From Gammaproteobacteria bacterium (GTDB taxonomy: Bacteria; Pseudomonadota; Gammaproteobacteria; Xanthomonadales; SZUA-36), in assembly GCA_030431095.1 (NCBI GenBank), contig JAUIJU010000011.1:23777-87776 (forward strand): a stretch of DNA of 64,000 nucleotides. The letters run 5' to 3'. Every line of letters begins with the position of its first letter. Position 1 is the stretch's first letter. Both the position numbers and the translations under genes were made by a program. The notes under the pieces were generated by a model that was given only the letters and a program-made list of their open reading frames with translations, was not told the DNA's origin and made no database searches. Below, in pieces: positions 25,471 to 33,343 of this stretch.

Positions 25471-26437
25471 GCCCATCAAACCCGGCGCCCTGTCCGCGCT
25501 GCGCCTGACCGTCCCGGCCGGGGGCGGCGAGCACCTGGCGCGGTTCCGTTCCGCCGGCGCCGAGCGCACCGGGACGCGGGATTTTCTGCTGCCACTCGAG
25601 TTGCTCGAGGGTCATGGGCCGGAGACCTGGTGGCTGGGCGAGGACGCTGCGCCGCGCACCACCGTGGCCGGGGTGCAGGCGGTCGCCGCGGGCGACCTCC
25701 TGTTGTGCGAAGCATTCGAAGCGGACACCCGCGATCCGCGGAAGGCGGCCCGGGCGCTCTATGTCCGCCTGTTCGAGTTTCTGCAGGCGCACGACTACGG
25801 CCACGTGGTCAAGGGCTGGAACTACCTGGCCGACATCAACCAGGGGCACGGCGATACGGAGCGCTACAAGCAGTTCTGCCTGGGGCGTGGCGAAGCGCTG
25901 GACGCGGCCTGGAACCACGAGTACCTGCCCGCGGGAACGGGCGTGGGCGGCGGCCCGGACACCGGCCTGCGCGTGACACTGCTGGCCAGCCGCCAGGCGC
26001 CGCGCGTGATCGAGAACCCGCGCCAGGTCAGCGCGTTTCGCTATCCACGCCAGTACGGTCCACAGAGTCCTTCTTTCAGCCGCGCCACCACCATCGGCAA
26101 TGGCCGCGGCGAGCTGCTGTTCATCAGCGGCACGGCGGCCATCGTCGGGCACGATTCGCTGCACGCGGCCAGCATCGAAGGACAGGTGGGCGAAACCCTG
26201 CGCAACTGGCAGTCACTGTTCGATGCCTGCGAGCGCCAGTGCGGCGCCCGTCCTTCGCTGGCCAACGAGGCCTGGTATCGCGTGTACCTGCGCCACCCGG
26301 AACACCTGGACATCACCCGCGAGCTGCTGGGCGTGAACGGCCTGCCGCTGGAACGCGTGCATTTCTACCGCGCCGATATCTGCCGCCGGGAGTTGCTGTT
26401 CGAGCTCGACGGCATCATCGGGGTCAGGCCGGCCTGA
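25457..26437 (+). CDS. xanB2: chorismatase, XanB2/Hyg5-type (hydroxybenzoate synthase)
   Basis: 326 residues. Matches bacterial chorismatases: KGWNYLADINQGHGD, YKQFCLGRGEALDAAW, LPAGTGVGGGPDTGLRVTLLASR and PSFSRATTIGNGRGELLFISGTAAIVGHDSLH, ending in a YjgF-like half. XanB2 splits chorismate into pyruvate plus 3- and 4-hydroxybenzoate; 3-hydroxybenzoate is the xanthomonadin starter and 4-hydroxybenzoate feeds ubiquinone. It ends the halogenase operon and identifies the locus as xanthomonadin-like, since other aryl polyenes usually use lyase-derived 4-hydroxybenzoate from a different route. Product ratio cannot be read from sequence. Confidence 0.88.
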   Translation: MSSVEPIKPGALSALRLTVPAGGGEHLARFRSAGAERTGTRDFLLPLELLEGHGPETWWLGEDAAPRTTVAGVQAVAAGDLLLCEAFEADTRDPRKAARALYVRLFEFLQAHDYGHVVKGWNYLADINQGHGDTERYKQFCLGRGEALDAAWNHEYLPAGTGVGGGPDTGLRVTLLASRQAPRVIENPRQVSAFRYPRQYGPQSPSFSRATTIGNGRGELLFISGTAAIVGHDSLHAASIEGQVGETLRNWQSLFDACERQCGARPSLANEAWYRVYLRHPEHLDITRELLGVNGLPLERVHFYRADICRRELLFELDGIIGVRPA

Positions 26438-26487
26438 GGAGTCCTTGAGGCATCCGGCCCCTGCTGATTGCCGGCAGGTCCCGCGTG

Positions 26488-27993
26488 TTACCAGGTGTAG
26501 TGCACGCGGTAGGTGATCACCACTTCTTCCTCGGGCGGGATGTCCACTTCGAAGCGGATGCGGTTGCTGTTTTCCTTGCTCCAGTCGTGGCTGGCGTTTT
26601 CGATGTCCCAGTTGGCGGTGCGATAAAGGTTTTCCAGCACAATGACCCGGGTGTCGTCTTCCTTCTGGTTGCGCAGCTTCAGCTCGAAGGTTTCCCACAG
26701 GTGGTGACCTCGCGTGTCGACCTTGAAGTCAGTCTGTTTGCGCTCGCCCACCACGTCGAAGGCCTCGCCCATTTCGATCAGCACCGTTTCGTTACGCGGC
26801 GTGTGGTCCAGCGTGTCTTCGCCGATGAATTCCAGCGAGTCGTCCGCCGGGTCCAGCTGGTTCACGCGAATGCGCCCGGCCGGCAGCGGCACGCCCAGGC
26901 CGTTGTCCTCCTCGTTCTGGAAACGCAGGTACACGTCCACCTGGCCGTCGCCGAAGGCGCCGTAGTTCTGGTCCAGGGAGTAACCGCCGTGATAGCCCCA
27001 TTGCATGGTGGGGGCGAACACCAGCTCCTTGCTGCAGCTGACGCCGCGCGCGGTGGGAAACAGCTGGATCTGCTTGGTCGAATTGTCCGGCAGGTCGGTG
27101 CGTCGCTGCAGGGTGTACAGGTGGTATTCGAAGAAGGCCTTCTCCTGGAAGCCCTGGGCGCCGACCGAGTCCTCCATGACCATGCTGCGCATGACCTGGC
27201 GTTGTGGCTGGGGCATCTCGGCGCGGTTCACGTCGCCGGCGATCAGTTTCAGGCGGGCATTGGCGTAGCCGGCGCCTGACTGGTTGATCACCGAGACCCA
27301 GGGCGACAGGTCCATGTGGCAGCCGTCGGTTTCGTCCAGAGTGATGTTGTAGTCCGCCCACCAGGTCATGCCTTTCGTCTCGTAGGCAATGCGCGTGTCC
27401 TGTTCCCCGGAGCGGGGGCTGTCGAGCAGCCACTCGAGGGTGGGCCGCGTGATCAGGCCACCCGGCAGGTCCGGAAAACGGATGTTGCCGTAGGCGCGCA
27501 TGGCCTGCACCGAGCCGTCGTCCATTTGCAGCGTCAGGCCATCGGTGGCGCTGAGCAGCGTGCCTGCCACTTCGCGGAGTTCGTCGCCCAGCACCTGCTC
27601 GACCACGATACGTTCGCCCACGAAACGCTGCAGCAGCCTGGCCTGCGACACGAGGTCGAACTTGAAGCTCTGCTCGGCCACCGCGGTGCGGGGTTCGGTC
27701 AGCGAGGCGAAAGTCACCGTGGTGGGATCGATCAGCGCGGCCACGTCGCTCACGCGCAGCGGATTCAGGCCGCGCTCGATGTCGTAGCTGCGGTCATGGC
27801 GCACGATGGCGTAGCCGGGCACGTGGCCGTGGGCGTTGCGGCCCACCACCGGCCGGTACAGCTCCGGCGACACCGCGCCCGGCTGCAGGCTGGAGTAGAT
27901 GGTCAGTGAGTCGTCGCTGTCGGCCGCCACGGCGGCGACGCTGCAAGCGCTGGCCACGGCCAGTGCCATCAGACGGTGGGTCAGGTGGTTCAT
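26488..27993 (-). CDS. DUF4139 domain exported protein
   Basis: 501 residues from MNHLTHRLMA, with a signal peptide cut near SVAAVAADSD. The domain follows the DUF4139 plan: an N-terminal half (TIYSSLQPGAVSPELY, SDVAALIDPTTVTF) and a C-terminal beta-rich half starting MTWWADYNITL and ending PPEEEVVITYRVHYTW. Only this type of conserved beta-sandwich is recognisable, with no catalytic motif. It is expected to be periplasmic or surface exposed. Divergent from DUF885 across a repeat-containing 219-base gap. Confidence 0.82.
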   Translation of the reverse strand: MNHLTHRLMALAVASACSVAAVAADSDDSLTIYSSLQPGAVSPELYRPVVGRNAHGHVPGYAIVRHDRSYDIERGLNPLRVSDVAALIDPTTVTFASLTEPRTAVAEQSFKFDLVSQARLLQRFVGERIVVEQVLGDELREVAGTLLSATDGLTLQMDDGSVQAMRAYGNIRFPDLPGGLITRPTLEWLLDSPRSGEQDTRIAYETKGMTWWADYNITLDETDGCHMDLSPWVSVINQSGAGYANARLKLIAGDVNRAEMPQPQRQVMRSMVMEDSVGAQGFQEKAFFEYHLYTLQRRTDLPDNSTKQIQLFPTARGVSCSKELVFAPTMQWGYHGGYSLDQNYGAFGDGQVDVYLRFQNEEDNGLGVPLPAGRIRVNQLDPADDSLEFIGEDTLDHTPRNETVLIEMGEAFDVVGERKQTDFKVDTRGHHLWETFELKLRNQKEDDTRVIVLENLYRTANWDIENASHDWSKENSNRIRFEVDIPPEEEVVITYRVHYTW

Positions 27994-28082
27994 GGGTCGG
28001 TCCTCGTGTGGGTTCCAGAAATGAGAACGGGTGCAACGCCCAGCCGGGGTTAAGCAACCACCATCCACGCCCAGCCATCTCC

Positions 28083-28187
28083 GGGGTCAGAGTAAGGGGT
28101 CAGAGTAAAGGGTCAGAGTCAGAGCTCGGAGTGAGTTACCCTGCGTTTTTACTCTGACCCTTTACTCTGACCCCTTACTCTGACCCC
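28083..28187. repeat. triple-unit palindromic repeat (GGGTCAGAGTAA family)
   Basis: A 37-base left arm (28083-28119) and a perfectly complementary right arm (28151-28187) flank a 31-base loop. Each arm holds three tandem GGGTCAGAGT units. The unit recurs in the two 85-base palindromes inside the Uup gene and as a solo copy at 60017-60026. It lies in the divergent gap between the DUF4139 and DUF885 genes. It resembles REP/MITE-type non-autonomous elements; no transposase is present here. Confidence 0.9.
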
Positions 28188-28212
28188 CACATTCGAGACT
28201 TTAGGCCAGCCG

Positions 28213-29925
28213 ATGAAACGATTGTCCAGACTGTTCCCATTGCTGTTTATTCTAGGCGCTGCATCCGGTGAGGCGGCTGGTCCGCCTGGCGGGTCCGGTG
28301 ACTACGAAGACCTGATTGACCTGGTGGACGAATTCGTTGCCTGGCGCGATCCGCGTGGTGACCACCCGCGGCAGATCATACGCGACACCGCCGGCCAGGC
28401 CATCGACCCGGTGGCCGATCACGGCCCGGCGGCGATGGCGGCGCAGCTCGAAGAACTGGCAGCATTCCAGGCGCGCCTGGACGACATGAACGTGGCGGGC
28501 TGGGAACGCGCGCGACAGGTGGACTGGCTGGCGGTGCGCTCGCGCCTGGACCAGCAGGAGTTCCTCCTGCGGCTGTCGCGGCCCTGGGCGCGCGACCCGG
28601 GCTACTACGTGGACCGCATGCTGCGCATCACCTTCACGCCACTCCCGGTGGAAGGCCAGGCGCAGGAAGACTTCCTGGCCCGATTGCGCGCCGTTCCGGT
28701 CCTGGTGGCCGAGGCACAGAAGAACCTCGATGACGTCGCCGCGGACTACGCCGACCTGGCCGTCCACAACCTGTCCCACAGCGACGGCGTTGGGCACGGT
28801 TACCCCTTCCGCGCCCTGCCGCCGGCCGGCGTGCTGGGCTGGTACGAAGACCTGGCCGGGCGCGCGCGCGAGGCGCAGCCCGCGCTGCTGCCGGACATCG
28901 AGGCGGCGCAGGCGGCGGTCAGCGCCTTCGATGCCTGGCTCAAAGCCCAGCGCCCAGGCTGGACGGCCACCGCCGGCGCCGGTCGGGAAGCGTTCGACTG
29001 GTACCTGAAGCACGTCAAGCTGATGCCCTGGACCAGCGAGGAGCTGGTCGTCCTGGGCGAGCGCGAACTCGACCGCCTGTGGGCCTTCCGCGCCCTGGAG
29101 CAGCACCGCAACCGGGACCTGCCGGCCCTGGAGCCCGCGCAGAACGCCGCGGACTACCAGGCCCGCATCGACGCCACCGACGCGCGCATCCGCGCCTTCC
29201 TGCGCGACGAGTCGATCATCACGGTGCCCGATGACATCGGGGTGCTGGACACCAACGCGCCGTGGATCGTGCGCCCGGGCGGACGCAACTTCTGGGAGCA
29301 GATCCAGTTCCGCGATCCGTCACCGGACCATGTTCACGCGGTGATTCCCGGTCATCGTTTCGACGGGATCATCGCCTCGCGACAGGACCACCCGGTGCGC
29401 AGCAAGCTGTATTCGGCCGCCCGCGTGGAAGGCTGGGCGACCTACCTGGAGGAAGCCCTGTTGCAGGCGGGCCTGTTCGACGACCTGCCGAGAGTTCGCG
29501 AACTGATCCAGGTATTCGGCATCTTCCGCGCCGCGCGGGTACCGGCCGACGTGTGGCTGCAAAGCGGCCAGATGAGCGTGCAGGAGGTGGTGGACTACTG
29601 GCTGCCCCGCGTGCCCTGGCTGGATGAAAACGTGGCCCGCGTGGATGCCGAGATCTACCTGCGGCGCCCGCCCGGCTACGGCATCGGCTACACCATCGGC
29701 AAGCTGCAGATGGAGCGGCTGCTGGCCGACCGCAAGCGCCAGCTGGGTGACGACTTCGTGCTGCGGGCGTTCCACGACGACTTCATGGCCGCCGGTCGCC
29801 TGCCCCTGTCGCTGGTGCGCTGGGACATGACCGGCCTGGACGACGAGGTGAAGCACTTCTGGTCGCGAGAGCCGCTACCCGCGCCGGCTGGGACGGCTGG
29901 GACCGGTGCGCCCGGAAGCGAATGA
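28213..29925 (+). CDS. DUF885 exported protein with altered metallohydrolase motif
   Basis: 570 residues; signal peptide ends near AASGEAAG. The DUF885 fold is recognisable by VEGWATYLEEALLQ, RPPGYGIGYTIGKLQMERL and LPLSLVRWDM. Family members resemble zinc carboxypeptidases with HExxPGH followed by EGWA. Here the first motif reads HAVIPGHRFD, so the usual glutamate is alanine, while both histidines and the EGW block remain. The protein may therefore bind metal without normal peptidase activity. Periplasmic, inferred. Confidence 0.85.
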   Translation: MKRLSRLFPLLFILGAASGEAAGPPGGSGDYEDLIDLVDEFVAWRDPRGDHPRQIIRDTAGQAIDPVADHGPAAMAAQLEELAAFQARLDDMNVAGWERARQVDWLAVRSRLDQQEFLLRLSRPWARDPGYYVDRMLRITFTPLPVEGQAQEDFLARLRAVPVLVAEAQKNLDDVAADYADLAVHNLSHSDGVGHGYPFRALPPAGVLGWYEDLAGRAREAQPALLPDIEAAQAAVSAFDAWLKAQRPGWTATAGAGREAFDWYLKHVKLMPWTSEELVVLGERELDRLWAFRALEQHRNRDLPALEPAQNAADYQARIDATDARIRAFLRDESIITVPDDIGVLDTNAPWIVRPGGRNFWEQIQFRDPSPDHVHAVIPGHRFDGIIASRQDHPVRSKLYSAARVEGWATYLEEALLQAGLFDDLPRVRELIQVFGIFRAARVPADVWLQSGQMSVQEVVDYWLPRVPWLDENVARVDAEIYLRRPPGYGIGYTIGKLQMERLLADRKRQLGDDFVLRAFHDDFMAAGRLPLSLVRWDMTGLDDEVKHFWSREPLPAPAGTAGTGAPGSE

Positions 29926-29948
29926 ACCGGACCTGGCCTCATCGCTGA

Positions 29949-30560
29949 ATGTCCCTGGACTGCCTGCTGAAAGACATCCGCGCCTGCCGGCTGTGCGAAG
30001 CCGAGCTGCCGCTGGGCCCGCGCCCGGTGCTTCGCGCCGCGCGTACGGCGCGAATCCTGGTGGCCAGCCAGGCGCCTGGCACCGCCGTACACGCCAGCGG
30101 CGTGCCTTTCGACGATCCCAGCGGGGTGCGTTTGCGTCACTGGATGGGCGTCGACAAAGAGACGTTCTACGACACGTCGTGCATTGCCATTGTTCCGATG
30201 GGCTTCTGTTACCCGGGGCGGGGCGCCTCGGGCGACCTGCCGCCCCTGCCGCGCTGCGCTGATACCTGGCGCGAGGCGCTGATGGCCCAGCTGCCGAACA
30301 TCGAGCTGACACTGGCCGTGGGCCGTTACGCCATCGACTGGCACCTGCCGGACGCGAAGCGTGAAACGCTGAGCAAGGTCGTGCGTCGCCGGTGGGTGGA
30401 GGGCGGCATGGTGTTACCCATGCCCCATCCCAGTCCGCGCAACAACCTGTGGCTGGCGAAAAACCCCTGGTTCGAGCAGGACGTCGTGCCGGCGTTGCGC
30501 AAGCGGATTACTGCACTTGCGCTTCCGGCTGTTCGTCCTCGTACTCCTCGTCCAGCCTGA
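29949..30560 (+). CDS. uracil-DNA glycosylase-like protein
   Basis: 203 residues. UDG superfamily features: ARILVASQAPGTAVHASGVPFDD at residues 35-57 (the substrate loop), LTLAVGRYAIDWHL, and MPHPSPRNNLWLAKNPWFE (the HPS-type motif near residue 155). N-terminal IRACRLCEAELP has two cysteines, but four Fe-S cysteines are not evident. Typical activity is removal of uracil or another damaged base, but the first catalytic Asp/Asn motif GQDPG is replaced, so function is tentative. Its end overlaps the convergent gene by 53 bases. Confidence 0.78.
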   Translation: MSLDCLLKDIRACRLCEAELPLGPRPVLRAARTARILVASQAPGTAVHASGVPFDDPSGVRLRHWMGVDKETFYDTSCIAIVPMGFCYPGRGASGDLPPLPRCADTWREALMAQLPNIELTLAVGRYAIDWHLPDAKRETLSKVVRRRWVEGGMVLPMPHPSPRNNLWLAKNPWFEQDVVPALRKRITALALPAVRPRTPRPA

Positions 30561-31605
30561 AGGTACAGGTGCTCAGGCAGGCATCGGTGTCGTCCAGGTT
30601 GCCGTCGTCGCAGGCTTCTTCGGGCGAATCCACCACGCCATTGCCGCAGGACGGCGTCGGCGCGCAACACATGGCCTGGACGGTTTGCTCGTTGCAGCCA
30701 TAGTTCGACGTGCAACTCGGGCGCGAGCTGCCGTAGCCGTTGTTGAAGGGCAGGTCGCTCGCCAGGGACGTGGGGTTGTCGTATGGCCCCACAGTGAAGT
30801 GTCCCGCGCCGGAGTTGACGTTGGGTCCCCGGCAATAGATTTCACCCACGACCACCGTGCCGTTGCCGACCGGGTAGGTCCACCCGGCCTTGCGGTTCTG
30901 GTGTTGCTCGTAGCTGCACAGGTTCCAGCCGGTTGGGCACAGCGTCGCCGCGTCCTGTTCGCAGACCGTGTTGGTCGGGTCGTCGCACACCACGGCGTTG
31001 CCCAGCGGGTTGGTCGACAGCAGGTCAGCGCCGTTCTGACAGGCTGTCGGTTCGGGCGGCGGCGGGTTGACCACAGCCTCGCACACCGGCAGGTTGCAGG
31101 ACTCGCCGTTGGCCAGCTGCATTCCCGCGGTACATGCGTTTTGCGGCATGCTGGCCGTGCACTGGCCGTTGAACGACACGGCCTGGACCTGCACCGGGTC
31201 GTCGCACTCACTGGTCAGCGAGGCGCTGTTGGCGTCCGAGGCGTAGCTGTCCGTGGTCTGCTCGTCACATTTGCCCCCGCTGATGACCAGGTCCTCGACG
31301 GCCACCAGGGCATGCAGGTTGCGTACGCCAAGCGACAGGGTCAGGACCCCGGCGCCGGCAAGCAGCACGACGCTGGCCAGCCCGTTGAACCGCCCGGAGC
31401 GGTGGAACCACCACGCCACCAGCGCCAGGCCGGCGCCGAGCAGGATCAGCCCGACGTTGCCCATGAGCGGTACCGGGATGGCGGTGTAGGCCGTTGAAAT
31501 GGGCCCGTAGGTGACGTTGCTGGGTGGTTGTTGCTGCGCGAATGCGCTCGCGGTTGCGCCCCACAGCCCCAGGCCGCAGAGCAGTCGTTTGGTCGTATTC
31601 CTCAT
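30508..31605 (-). CDS. Cys-rich MidCut-by-XrtH-like exported protein with DUF4215-type repeat
   Basis: 365 residues. After a signal peptide (ASAFAQQQ) comes IPVPLMGNVGLILLGAGLALVAWW (residues 43-66) and a basic RSGR, the sorting-type segment placed near the N-terminus that the MidCut-by-XrtH family shows, then a second TM. The outer domain is rich in cysteine, ending with CGNGVVDSPEEACDDGNLDDTDACLSTC, the DUF4215/Myxococcus Cys repeat. Implies processing by an exosortase H elsewhere in the genome; surface role unknown. Assignment of the family is by pattern, not by search. Confidence 0.7.
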   Translation of the reverse strand: MRNTTKRLLCGLGLWGATASAFAQQQPPSNVTYGPISTAYTAIPVPLMGNVGLILLGAGLALVAWWFHRSGRFNGLASVVLLAGAGVLTLSLGVRNLHALVAVEDLVISGGKCDEQTTDSYASDANSASLTSECDDPVQVQAVSFNGQCTASMPQNACTAGMQLANGESCNLPVCEAVVNPPPPEPTACQNGADLLSTNPLGNAVVCDDPTNTVCEQDAATLCPTGWNLCSYEQHQNRKAGWTYPVGNGTVVVGEIYCRGPNVNSGAGHFTVGPYDNPTSLASDLPFNNGYGSSRPSCTSNYGCNEQTVQAMCCAPTPSCGNGVVDSPEEACDDGNLDDTDACLSTCTFRLDEEYEDEQPEAQVQ

Positions 31606-31750
31606 GATGTCCCCCGACGGCTCGTGGCCGCCCTCCTCTCCCGCGCCGCTGTCACGGCCTGGCCGGATGCGTCGCCCACACCCGCTTCCCGAATGCAGTG
31701 TGCCTTAGAATTCTTTCAATGACAACGAGTTAAGCAGACATCGAAGAAAA

Positions 31751-32398
31751 TCATTTCATCGAAGCGATGAACGCGTCCGCCTCGGCAATGGATTGCTGCA
31801 TTTCGCTGACCAGCCGTTCGGTGTCGCGCTCGATGCTGGCCAGCTCGCCACGCAGGGCGCCAATGGCGCGGGCGTTGAGGTTGTGCTTGAGCACCAGCAC
31901 CTGGTCCTGGAAGGCCTCGAGCACCGGGTCCATGGTGGCTTCGGCGCGCCGCATGGCGGCCATCAGCTGACGGTAGCGGCCCTTCGTGTCATCGAGCATG
32001 GCGCGACTCTCGGACCTGAGCTGGGCGCTGGAATACTCCTCCAGTTCCTCTTCCCATTCCTCGAACAGGTCCCCGGCCACCGACTCCACCGAGTCGATGC
32101 GCTCGCGCACGGCCTCGGCGCGGTCGACGCTGCGCTCGTATTCCCGGTTCAGCCGGTCGTAGGTCTTTTCCAGGTCGCCGCCGTCGAAATTCACGGTGGC
32201 GCGGAACTGCTCGAGCGCCGAGGTGAACTGCTCGCTGGCGTCGTCCTGGGCGTCGCGGGCGTCCTCCACCCGGTCGACCAGCAGATCCCGCTTCTCGAAG
32301 CCGAGCGTTTCCATGGTCTCGTAGTAGGCGGAACTGCAGCCCGCCAGTGCGAGGGCCAGCAAGCAGGTCGTGGTGCGTCGTATCAGGGATGTATTCAT
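31751..32398 (-). CDS. DUF2959 family lipoprotein
   Basis: 215 residues. Signal with lipobox LALAGC (lipidated Cys near residue 21) and no Asp after it, so outer membrane sorting is expected. The mature part is almost entirely helical and heptad-like (SVESVAGDLFEEWEEELEEYSSAQLRSESRAMLDDTKGRY), matching the DUF2959 coiled-coil lipoproteins of proteobacteria. No activity known. It is transcribed away from the following plus-strand gene. Confidence 0.85.
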   Translation of the reverse strand: MNTSLIRRTTTCLLALALAGCSSAYYETMETLGFEKRDLLVDRVEDARDAQDDASEQFTSALEQFRATVNFDGGDLEKTYDRLNREYERSVDRAEAVRERIDSVESVAGDLFEEWEEELEEYSSAQLRSESRAMLDDTKGRYRQLMAAMRRAEATMDPVLEAFQDQVLVLKHNLNARAIGALRGELASIERDTERLVSEMQQSIAEADAFIASMK

Positions 32399-32488
32399 GC
32401 GCGACAGTATACGTGTCCGACCCGTGAACCTGACCCCGAATCTGTGCAGCGGCTATGCTTGGGCCGTCGGATCATCGAGGGAACGTAC

Positions 32489-33259
32489 ATGATCGAAGTG
32501 GGAACGCATTTCTGGAACATCCGGGGTTCATACAAGGTTGCGGGCCTGCTGGAAGTCGGTACGCAGGCATCGCTGGTACAGCGGTCCGGGGGCGGGTTCC
32601 TGTTGCTGGACACCTGCGCCTTCGACGACGACACGTCGGAACAGATCGACGCGTACACGGACGGCGGCGCCGCGATCGAGGCCATTCTCAACCTGCACCC
32701 GTTTCACACCCTGCACGTGGAAAGCGTCCACCAGCGCTACCCCGAAGCCAGGCTGTACGGCACGCGCCGTCACCTCGAGCGCCTGCCGGACCTGCCCTGG
32801 GAATCCCTGACCACGGACGATGCGGCCGTGCATGCGCAGTTTGCCGAAGACCTGGCGTTCTCGGTGCCGGCCGGGGTCGATTTCATTTCCAGCAACGAGC
32901 GGGTGCATTTCTCCTCGGTGCTGGCGTATCACGCGGCCTCGAAGACCCTGCACGTGGACGACACCTTCAACTACGTCCCCGATCGCGGTCTGTTGCACTT
33001 CACCCCGCTGGCGGACACCGTCAGTTTTCACCCCACCCTGGCGAAGGCGCTCGAGCGCCGGGCCGGCGCCACGGACGATTTCCGTTCCTGGGCGACCGGG
33101 CTGATCGAGCGGTGGCGCGCCATGGAGAACCTGTGCGCGGCCCACGCCGGGGTGCTGCTGCAGCGCGAGAACACCGGGGCCGGTCTGCAAGAACGCCTGC
33201 TGGCGGCGCTGGAGAACGTCAGCGGCACGCTGGCGAAACACGATGAGCGTCATGGCTGA
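32489..33259 (+). CDS. metallo-beta-lactamase-fold-like protein
   Basis: 256 residues from ATG at 32489, preceded by GAGGGAAC. The N-terminus GTHFWNIRGSYKVAGLLEVGTQASLVQ and FLLLDTCAF resembles the beta-sheet entry of MBL-fold proteins. LNLHPFHTLHVESVHQRYPEARLYGTRRH corresponds to the HxHxDH region, but only H-HTLH residues remain, and FISSNERVHFSSVLAYHAASKTLHVDDTF follows. This looks like the DUF4336-type divergent MBL group whose chemistry is unknown. Its end converges with the next gene across a GC hairpin. Confidence 0.7.
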   Translation: MIEVGTHFWNIRGSYKVAGLLEVGTQASLVQRSGGGFLLLDTCAFDDDTSEQIDAYTDGGAAIEAILNLHPFHTLHVESVHQRYPEARLYGTRRHLERLPDLPWESLTTDDAAVHAQFAEDLAFSVPAGVDFISSNERVHFSSVLAYHAASKTLHVDDTFNYVPDRGLLHFTPLADTVSFHPTLAKALERRAGATDDFRSWATGLIERWRAMENLCAAHAGVLLQRENTGAGLQERLLAALENVSGTLAKHDERHG

Positions 33260-33278
33260 ACGGCGGCCGCCCGGGTAG

Positions 33279-33300
33279 CGACGGCGTCACCTCGCCGTCG
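33279..33300. terminator. hairpin between convergent genes
   Basis: CGACGGCG at 33279-33286 and CGCCGTCG at 33293-33300 form an 8-base stem with a 6-base loop between the ends of two convergent genes. There is no U-tract on either strand, so termination is possible but not certain. Confidence 0.35.
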
Positions 33301-33343
33301 GCCCCGATCGCCGCCAGGACCTTTTGGGTCATCGGCCTGGCGC

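Noticed and set aside
23773..25569. N-terminal extension of the aryl-acid ligase frame across the ACP and halogenase genes
   Set aside because: Arg-rich shadow; the ligase start is the GTG at 23772 with a good ribosome site, and the ACP gene is clear.
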